From Limnanthes douglasii subsp. nivea (taxonomy: Eukaryota; Streptophyta; Magnoliopsida; Brassicales; Limnanthaceae): a stretch of DNA of 64,000 bases. The position numbers and the translations under genes are program-made. Location of the stretch: the NCBI GenBank assembly GCA_036936605.1, contig JAUPFV010000001.1, positions 32,497,900 through 32,561,899 of the forward strand, in the 5' to 3' direction. Below the pieces are notes generated by a model. The model worked only from the letters and a program-made list of their open reading frames with translations, made no database searches and was not told the origin of the DNA. Shown here one piece after another: positions 55,925-64,000 of this stretch. Every line of letters starts with the position of its first letter. Within the stretch, counting starts at the first letter, position 1.

Positions 55925-58354
55925 ATGGCTCGCAAGGGAACCTCGAAGAAGGAAAAAAACTACCACAAATGCCTTCCCATGTGCTCCATCGGTGGACAGG
56001 TGAAAGACAGAAGTTTCATGGATATCTATTTCGACCGGTTGGCCCACCTATATAAAAATCTAAGCTCCAAAAGGCTTCTTAGGTTTAGAATAGTTTATGA
56101 CTTCCCTGATGCAGTAGTGACTAGGCTTCCGGAGCCTGGTGAACACCTCCATCAGGCTCGAGAGGGGGAAACTTGTTTGTACACGACTCTGTTTGATCGG
56201 GGCCTCCGACTACCTTTACCTAACTTAATTAATAAATTCTTTGGATACATTAGGATCCATCCCACGCAGTTAACAACTAATGGTTGGCATTTACTGTTTA
56301 GCATCTTACTAAGTTCTAAACTATTGGATATCGAGATCAGTCTAGCGGAATTTTAGCTAGTATTGATGTGTATAAATTGTTGAGAGCCCCTTACTACATC
56401 TACCCGTAGTAGATGTAAAACCGTTAACCTTGTCAATTTCGATAAGAATTGGAAGCATTCATTTATTTTTATTTCTAGGAACTAGGAGCATCTTACAAAG
56501 AACAATCTTCAATTAAAATGTATATGGATGAGTACATGTAAAACTTGAGTGAGTAAGGTTTTTCAATGAAGTTGGTGCTACTTATATCACAATTTGCTGA
56601 TCTTTTGCTGTTTTGCTTTGTTGAAGGTACAGACTTAGGGAAGTATCATAAGCTTTGGTGGAAGCTTTACGGTGGTCGCAAAGTAAAACGTTTGAAGCAA
56701 CTCTCTACTTCCGCATGCCGGCTTGTGGCAGCTCGAAATCACTATGTCTCAGGATGAAGATTTTACCCTCACTACCATTGAAGGACTGGTTACTACTGAT
56801 GTAGGGTCCATATTGCTTGAACGGGTGTACACATGTAATCCAAGATGTGTTGAATTTGAGCTTTCCTCTAGAAGGGTTAACAGAGATTATGAAGAAGATG
56901 TTTATGCTTGTGGGTTTGTTAGGAAAAATAGAGTGTTAAGGAAGAAATGAGCCCTTGTTAGCGGGAACTAGAGTCGAACCAAGGACCAATCATAAAGAGG
57001 TTTGGATATTCAGGCCATGGTTTTCAGTGTCATCCCTCTTTATGTTCGAGAAAATGTCATGTCTTCAAGGGGTAGTGTCGGAGGTGGCTCAAACGTTATA
57101 GCTGAAGAGCAGACCCTTCTACTTGATTCCACAAATCAAAACCGGGTTGTTTCAGAAATCTTTCATGCTAAAGATTCCAATGCCTCTCCTTTGGCACCGT
57201 CTCATGTTAATGATGGAAAAAATAATCATCACCTGTTTTTTATGTGAAAAATATTGACCCTCTAAGTGCATATATTCCTTTGGTCCCCATGATCGTGGAG
57301 AATCATCTAATATTTGAATTAGGCCAACATCCCCTTGTAGTTAGTATGCCGAAGCCCGCCCTAATGATGTTTTATCAACTGAAACATTATCCAAATATGA
57401 CGATTTGCAACATCATGTTAATGTCAGACCTTTTACAACGTCAAGTGGAACTGCCAGTGGAGGTAACTTGTTAGACAAACTTAGTGTTTATCGTTAATTT
57501 GAGATATATCTTATGACGATAATATTCTTTGTTATTATAGAATTACCCTTACTTAATAATGTTAGCATACCGAATAATGAATCATGCTGATGCTAAGGAA
57601 ATTGAGGAATTTAAGCCAGAACCATTATAATTTGGTTATAGCTAATCATTAAATGTGGAATTGTCGCGTTATAAAATAGCCTATAATGCTTCTAAGATTT
57701 ATTGTGAAAAGTTGATGAACAAAAATACAGACTTGGGTGATCGGTTGACCTCACATACCTCTAAAAAGGATAGCTTGAAGAAGAATGTTTTAGAGCTAAT
57801 GGCTCAGAATAAAACTCTTGCCAGACGATCCACCGAGTTGATTTCTCAAAATGCTGGATTGCTTGGCAAGATTGACGAGTCCACCATAGTTAGCTACAAA
57901 TTTTTTTTGGAGAGTAATACTGTCCGGAAAAAGCTATCTTGATTGAGGTAAGAACTTGAGCATGTTTAAAAACATTGGGATCATCGAGTTATCAATGCGT
58001 ATGTTGATGGGTAGATGGATGCATTGGGGGCGATAAAAACAAGCTTGGAAAAAATTCGAAAAGAAACCATTATCGAACTGTGGATGATGAACGCTGACTT
58101 AAAGTAAGGTCACTTTAAAGGGCTTATTCCAGAGTACGAAAGGACATGGGTAATCGATGACGAAGATGAGGAAGAATTTATCGAGAAGGTGATGAAGGGG
58201 TTACCAAAACTGCTGACATCGCGCCTATCCATGTCGGGGGGTCGGTCATTGCTCCAACTATGAAATTTGAAGCAGTGGTGCCGTCGGATATATCATTGGT
58301 TGAGAAGAAGCCTGGAAAAAAGGCGCTACTCGTGAAGAGGGTGCCTGATTTTTA
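55925..58354 (+). pseudogene. Gypsy-type-transposon (PF04195-like) gene, antisense to neighbouring pol
   Basis: The first open stretch (143 codons from 55925) has RLPEPGEHLHQAREGETCLY and LRLPLPNLINKFFGYIRIHP, then QLTTNGWHLL. This is the pattern of the plant 'putative gypsy type transposon' domain (Transposase_28, PF04195). Later fragments at 56723-56950 and 57002-57474 are in different frames. A coiled-coil-like segment (57655-57942, heptads of L/K/E) and an acidic tail (DDEDEEEFIEKV) follow to about 58354. The biochemical role of this family is unknown. It converges with the minus-strand gypsy pol at 59030-62560, an arrangement reported for extra antisense ORFs in Tat-lineage elements. At least four frame breaks are present. 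Confidence 0.7.
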
Positions 58355-59029
58355 AATACAGCTAGGATTTATGTTTTCTTATGTTATTGTGTTAAATACA
58401 GCTAGGATTTATGTAACTTGGTTTATTTCGTATTAATGCATGGTATTTTTATTTAACTACTTATTTATTATTATTATACAGTTGGAGACCGTGGGGGAGG
58501 GAGACGTGTTGCAATTTATTCTTTTATGTTGAACTATGTAAGCATAGTGCTTCTTCTTGTGTGGCCCTAAAGATTTTTCTTTTAACCTGATTCGCTTCGT
58601 GGGCTTCAATAACCTAGCTTGACATTTTAGTCAGTTCAGTTGTCTGAGTTATATAGCTCGCACTCAATATGGCCCCTAGCGTAGCCGTCAAGGCTTGGGT
58701 TATACACCAGTTCTATTAACTGTTTTTGGTCAGTGCTCAAAGCGGCCCATTGCATAGCCTATCAGGCATGGCTAATTCTTAGCCTTTCGCTTATATGTTA
58801 AGCGGTGAACCCCCCCCCCCCCCCCCCCCCATTGTTCAAATTTTTCTTACTAATTTTTGAGATTTGTACTTTCTTGTTTTTATCTACTTACAATAAAGTT
58901 GGCAACAAGATAACTTTATTAATAAGTTTTTGGTTTCCAATGTGACTCATTAAAATCCTTTAAGCGGCACCAAAAGGGAAAATAGTGCATAACCGCTCTT
59001 AAGTAGCATGGTGATACAATATTAAATGA
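58355..59029. other. Convergent intergenic region with C-tract
   Basis: Lies between the 3' ends of the plus-strand gene and the minus-strand pol. It holds a 20-bp direct repeat (taaatacagctaggattt at about 58355 and 58393), a purine-rich stretch (gtgggggagggagacg near 58492) and the 21-base C-run. Confidence 0.5.
58810..58830. repeat. Uninterrupted 21-base poly(C) run
   Basis: Twenty-one consecutive C bases. On the minus strand this is a G-run downstream of gypsy pol, a position where a polypurine tract would be expected, although no LTR start (TG) follows directly. The length may be assembly-sensitive. Confidence 0.8.
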
Positions 59030-62000
59030 TTAACATGCCATGGATATGTTAATGCATTCCTCCATATAAGTTTTCTAGTCTATATGTCCCATGATGGCCT
59101 TTAAAAATTACTTTATACAGACCATGCCCATCTGGAGTCAGTTTTCCTTCATTCTTGTCTTTGACTTACTAGAAGACCTTTTTTTAACACTAAGTCACCT
59201 AATCTGAAGCTTCGAGGTTTCAAATTTGAATTGAATCTGCTTCTTATTAAACTCTTGTAATGCTTAGATTGATCCCTTTCCTGATCATTTCTTTCCTCAA
59301 TCAGATCAATGGATGACTTTTTTTTGGACGTTTTCCTCCTTCAAATGATTGGCTATTCAATGGTTTGGGATTATTAATTTTGCGGGAACCACAACTTCAA
59401 TTCCATATATCAACGAGAAAAGAGTGTTCCCGGTTGTCAATCAAGGAGTAGTTCGGTATGCTCATAATATGTCGGCTAATTTGTCCGTCCATTTTCCCTT
59501 TGAGCTCTCTAGTAGATTCTTTATCCATGCTAGGATAGTTATATTCGTAACCTCAACCTGACCATTAGCTTGTGGGTAGTATGATGTAGAAAAATATTGG
59601 TTGATACCATGCCTTTGACAGAATATCGTCATTATTGCATTATGGAATTGAGGTCCGTTATCGGCCATTAGGATTAATGGGATTCCAAATCGCGAACGAA
59701 TTTGATTTTGAAGGAAAATCACAAATTTCATGTACCATTGTCTTTACCAGCAGATTGGCCTCAACCCATTTAGTAAAGTATTCAACTACCACAATGATAA
59801 AATTTCGTATACCTGTAGCCATGGGTAGGGGTCCGATTAGATATATCCCTCATTTATCGAATGGGCACGATGCTGGGACGATATTTATTAGCTTACTCGG
59901 TAGAATGTCATTTATTTGCAAATTGCTGACAAGAGTGGCATTTTTACACGAAGGCCTGCGCGTCTGTAAAATGTTTAGGCCAATAAAATCCTAATAGTAG
60001 GAATCTTCTTATTAAACTTCGATATCCGTAGTGGGTGCCCACTTCCCTTTCATACATGTCTACACGAATTGCTTATGCTTCATTTTTGTTAACAAAACAC
60101 AACAATGGTCGGGTTGCAATTTTCCTGTTCAACACATTATCCAAGAGTGTGTATATAGTTGCACAAACCTGTAATGATCTCGCCTCTGCTTTGTCTGCCG
60201 GTGGGTTCTATTTTGAAGATATACAATGTACTCATCCTTCCAATTGACAGTTGTCGTGATTGTGTATACTTCCAATTTTATTGTGCTTTCCACTATTTTA
60301 GGGGAAATCTAAGTAAAAGTAGTTGTGTTATCTAATTGAGTTGCTTCTTTGGCAAGAAAATATGCTATTGAATTGGAAAATCGAGGTATTTATTCATATT
60401 AGAGACTATTAAACTTTCATTCTCACTATTTTAAGGCTTCGAGGTACCTCTGGGTACTTTTATTGTTGGCATCGAAGGACCCCGCAGCCTGACTAATCAC
60501 CAGTTTTGAATCCGAGGAAACTATTAGTCGTCTAACTCCGAACATGTGGGCCAATTTCAGGCCTGCCAAGGCTGCTTCATACTCTGCTTCATTTTTGGTT
60601 GATTTGAAAGTGAATCTTATCGCATGTCAAATCTCTTCCCCAAAAGGTGTTCTTAACACAATTCTGGCACCTCCTCCAGTTTTTTGCGATGCCCCGTACG
60701 CCTCAACTAGCCATTAGAGGGTGTCTACTTATTCTTAAGTTATTATCTCATCCTACCCCTTGCATCATATAAATTCACTAATGAAATCAACCACCGTTTG
60801 ACCCTTTATTACCGTTCTTGGTTTGTAACCTATGTCATATGCTTCCAGTTCAATTGACCACCTCGTCAACATTCCTAAAATGTATAGTTTTTAAAGTACG
60901 ATACATAACATGAACGAAGTACGCAAGATGATAATGTGGCTCTAAAAAACTGGCGTATTTTTCTGGCTGTAACTACTAAACTGAGGGATAGTTTTTCTAG
61001 ATTTAGATATCTGGTTTCAGCATCCATTAACCCTCTGCTAAAATAATATACTCGCCTTTATATGCATGTCGTTCCTATATTACAACAACACTTACTGCAT
61101 AGCTCGACATCGAGAGGTATAAGTAAAGATGTTCTCCTGGATCGGGTGCCGTTAACATTTCTAGCGACATCAAATATGCTTTTAATACTTGGAACGACGC
61201 ACTTTATTCGTCAGTCCAGTCAATTTTTCAGCTCCTTTTAATATTTTGAAAAATGGTTGGCTTTTATCTGATGCTCTGGAGATGAACCAAGAGAGAGCGA
61301 CCGAGCATCCCGTTAGTCGCTGCACTTCTTTTATGTTTCTTGGGGCTTCCATGGTCAATATCGCGTTTAACTAAGAGAGGTCGGCCTCTGTCCCCTTTTT
61401 ACTAACAATAAAACCTAAAATATTTCTGCTACCCACACCAAAAGAAAATTTAAGAGGGTTTAGTTTTAGATGATACCTCCGCAGTGTTCGGAAGGGTGTT
61501 CCCATGATTTTAAGTTTCCGCTCCCCAGATTCACTTTTCACAACCATATCATCGATGTAGGCCTCCATATGGTGGCCACTTTTTCCCTCAAATATGTTAT
61601 TGATTAACTTTATAGAGACCTCGCTCCGTTTGGAATGTTGTATGCTCCTCGTCCGGGAGGTTCATAGGTATCTGGTTGTATCTGAAGTATGCATTCATAA
61701 ATGATAAAAACTCTTTTTTCAGAGGTATTACCGACCAACTAGTAAATTTTGAGAGAGGAAAGATATCATTTGGGCATGCTCGATTGAGATTGTTGAAGTC
61801 GACACACATACGTCAATGTCCGTTTTTATTTTTTACTAACATTGGGTTCGCTAGCCAAGTCGGGTAGTGGGCCTACCTGATGTGACCTAACTTAACTAGC
61901 TTGTCCACCTCTTTGAATATTGCATCTGACTTTTCTTGGTAGAAGGTTCGTCGTATTTTCCGTATTGGGAAAATATTATTGTTAACGACTAACGGATGGA

Positions 62001-62560
62001 AAATGACATTTGGATCAACTTCCATTATTTGCTCAGCGTTCGATGCAAAAACATCTTCATTTTTCTGTAACAAAGCTATTAGACTACCGTTGAATATTTG
62101 GTCAATTTTGCTACCTATTTCGACGACCTTACCTTCTTCCAACATATGACTGATTTCTTCTCTCAGAGAATCATCCTCTTTTTCATCTTCTCTGGGGTCG
62201 TCCACTTCTAAATTTTTACAGTATATATGTCCGCGATGGTCCCGAACCCCAGATATTGTTAATTGTTATTAGGCCGCTTTAGATGGTTGAGTGTTATGGC
62301 GTAACACTGCCTTGCAGTCCCCTGATTACCTCTGATTATTCCCACTAGATTACCGACACGGTACTTGATGCACTGTCTGAATGAGCATGTAGTGGCCTCG
62401 AGCTTGTGTAGCCACGACCACCCCATTATGGCGTGGTAAGAACTTAAGGCTTCAACTATTATATAAAGTTTGGAGGGTTTTCGTGGTGTTATCGTGCCCT
62501 ACTGTGCCTGCGAGTTTGATCTCCCTAACACATTTAATTGATTTTCCCTCGTAACTAACC
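59030..62560 (-). pseudogene. pol: Ty3/gypsy pol (Tat-like): protease end, RT, RNase H, integrase
   Basis: On the minus strand, a post-protease segment YHAIMGWSWLHKLEA lies near 62440. The RT N-terminal region at 62205-61873 includes LLQKNEDVFASNAEQIMEVD and VDKLVKLGHIR. The RT core at 61809-61371 has CVDFNNLNRACPNDIFPL, FLSFMNAYFRYNQIPM and an intact catalytic YIDDMVVKS. RNase H text is at about 60720-60450. The integrase zinc region and core are at 60060-59462 (ADNGPQFHNAIM; YYPQANGQVEVTN). The C-terminal AYRTTPR follows, and KFETSKLQIR continues to about 59030. Domain order RT-RNH-INT is Ty3/gypsy. Stops and frameshifts separate the blocks. No gag or LTR is recognised to the right. Confidence 0.85.
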
Positions 62561-63639
62561 AGTTGCATGTTAGCAACAGAATATTTAAAGACCTATGTAA
62601 CAAAAAATATGATAATTTATGAATCTTACAATGAATACTTAGATCTCAATCTAGACATGCAGATAGTAAGAAAAATCGTTGAAGAAGACACCCTCGCATT
62701 AATCACTATTTTTTTAGAAAGCAAAACACTATTGAACTTGAGGTCCAAGAAATAATCCAGACTTCACCTTTACAAGATTATTTTCCCTCTTACTAGTTTC
62801 GTCTATGATAATTTCTGGTCGGGGAGGGGGAAGGGGGTGGGAGTAGTTACCAAAAATGATCCATTAATCATTACCGTTGAAATTGTTGAGGTTGAAATTA
62901 GAAGAATTATTTTTTACTTAAATCTCGGCGGACAACCTTTTTAAAATGAGCTATGATCATATATGATATATAACACCTTTATCACCCTCTAGAAAAGTCA
63001 TGACGAGTTTCAATAGAGTCAAGTCTCTAGTTCTTTGCGAACTAATATTAGATATCGGCATGACACATAAGTAATACAAAAAATACAGTACCTCTTCTTG
63101 AGAGTATACGTTTTTATTATTATAATAAAACGTTAATTTTTGGCATATTTACTATGCATCAATGCCTGAGGTATATAGTCAACGAAAGTATCCGTAAAAT
63201 TCAGACACCCAACACGTAGTAAAATGCTATGCTACTTCCTTTTATCCTCATATATAAAAATTAAATAGGGCTCCTATAGTCTTAGAGGATCTGAGAGAAG
63301 CTCCCCGAATAGTAGATTGTGAAGAAATAATATATGAAGTACCACTTGGAATGGATGGATAATCCGTATTGGTCATGCTCTAAATGGGTTATGCATACTA
63401 TTATTACCATTTTATCCAAGGATAAAACAAAGACACATACAATATTCTCATAAAAAATGGGATTTATTATTAACAAAATCAACCCACTTTTCCAAATTGA
63501 ACATACTAGGGAAGCCTTATACCTTGACTAGAATGCAAATATAGTTTTCGTAAAAAAATAAAAATGACAAGTGAATGATGTGTGTGGACTTCATATAACC
63601 CAATCAATCATGTCCGGAGGATCTATTCTCGCTCCCAAA
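62561..63639. other. Unassigned region right of gypsy pol
   Basis: The expected gag and 5' LTR of the minus-strand gypsy are not recognisable. Frames at 62567-62755 and 63282-63482 carry no known motif. Confidence 0.35.
62821..62841 (+). other. G-quadruplex-capable motif
   Basis: Four G-runs of 4, 5, 5 and 3 bases separated by 1-2 bases form a textbook quadruplex pattern in an otherwise AT-rich stretch. Confidence 0.7.
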
Positions 63640-63762
63640 AATTGGCTAGTTTGTGGATGTCGTATTGGTAAACAAAATGTTATCGTTTATGGATGTTTAT
63701 TCTAGGTACAATCAAATTTTCATGAGTCTCACATCCCAAAATGCGATGATATATATATATAT
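63640..63762 (+). pseudogene. Ty3/gypsy RT scrap (plus strand)
   Basis: KMLSFMDVYSRYNQIFMSL matches the gypsy RT motif (ELLSFMDAYSGYNQIxM) seen in antisense at 61700 and about 45480. It is truncated on both sides and runs into a TA microsatellite. Confidence 0.65.
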
Positions 63763-63770
63763 ATATATAT
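63749..63770. repeat. (TA)11 microsatellite
   Basis: Perfect AT dinucleotide repeat inside the gypsy RT scrap. Confidence 0.9.
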
Positions 63771-64000
63771 GGAAGATTGGTGGTTTTCGTTTCATTTCTG
63801 AATCGTTTGACAAAACACCTCATGCTTCCATAAATAGTTCATCTAAACCTTAAAATACAATGATACATTAAAAAAAATCAAAAAACACCTGATATCCCTA
63901 AAGTCTTGACACAGCCGAACCTATAATATATTTTTTTATCTATATTTAATGGTACTTGATTATGTTGTTAATGTAGTTTTAGTATTAAAAAAAAAGTCAT
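63771..64000. other. AT-rich window end
   Basis: No feature recognised. Confidence 0.4.

Noticed and set aside
1..64000. Endogenous caulimovirid or other viral insertion
   Set aside because: All RT signals have LINE, copia or gypsy context with matching integrase, endonuclease or RNase H partners. No viral movement-protein or coat-protein pattern was seen.
1..64000. tRNA, rRNA or snRNA genes
   Set aside because: Scanning by eye for A/B-box cloverleaf patterns and conserved rRNA text gave nothing convincing. The only tRNA-like text is the retrotransposon primer sites.

Overview
This window looks like AT-rich nuclear DNA of a seed plant, most likely a eudicot. The evidence is Ty1/copia and Ty3/gypsy elements primed by the plant initiator-Met tRNA motif, an L1-type LINE family whose ORF2 ends in an RNase H domain, TTF-zinc-finger hAT transposons, and a relic of the plant-only KRP/ICK cell-cycle inhibitor family. 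I see no intact cellular gene, no rRNA or tRNA gene and no CRISPR. Almost every recognisable coding stretch is a decayed transposon gene, so the window is a nested repeat graveyard in which gene-free AT-rich spacers separate the elements.

Layout. 1-2.9 kb: unassigned. 2.9-3.85 kb: a non-autonomous TIR element carrying four tandem hairpin units. 5.65-10.53 kb: a complete but dead copia element (copia-1). 14.2-16.5 kb: LINE A (minus strand, RT part missing). 16.5-20.1 kb: a chimeric tandem copia locus (minus strand) with AT minisatellites in its LTRs. 20.5-20.9 kb: a small poly(A) retro-insertion with a target duplication. 21.2-21.8 kb: a 49-bp palindromic minisatellite. 22.35-28.54 kb: LINE B, essentially full length (minus strand), bounded by a 15-bp target duplication. 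28.6-30.8 kb: hAT copy 1. 31.95-38.95 kb: copia-2. 39.4-44.15 kb: LINE C (plus strand), with a 744-residue open RT frame but a mutated catalytic motif. 44.4-47.35 kb: fragments of two gypsy elements. 48.65-49.0 kb: a two-exon KRP/ICK relic. 49.9-51.8 kb: LINE D (ORF1 only). 52-53.6 kb: tandem repeats. 54.13-55.26 kb: hAT copy 2, with 8-bp target duplications. 55.9-62.6 kb: a Tat-like gypsy locus in which pol lies on the minus strand and a convergent gypsy-type-transposon (PF04195-like) gene lies on the plus strand. 63.6-63.8 kb: one more gypsy RT scrap.

How it fits together. The four LINE pieces belong to one family, as judged by shared DUF4283-like ORF1 sequence, zinc knuckle and endonuclease text. 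The two hAT copies are siblings with the same subterminal repeats and C-terminal domain. hAT copy 2 inserted into DNA flanking the gypsy locus. Short out-of-frame tandem duplications recur inside LINE B, copia-2 and LINE D. I found no new multi-gene system. The items most worth a second look are the KRP relic, the convergent gypsy/antisense ORF locus, the 49-bp dimeric palindromic minisatellite, the hairpin-bearing TIR element, and the LINE pair B and C.
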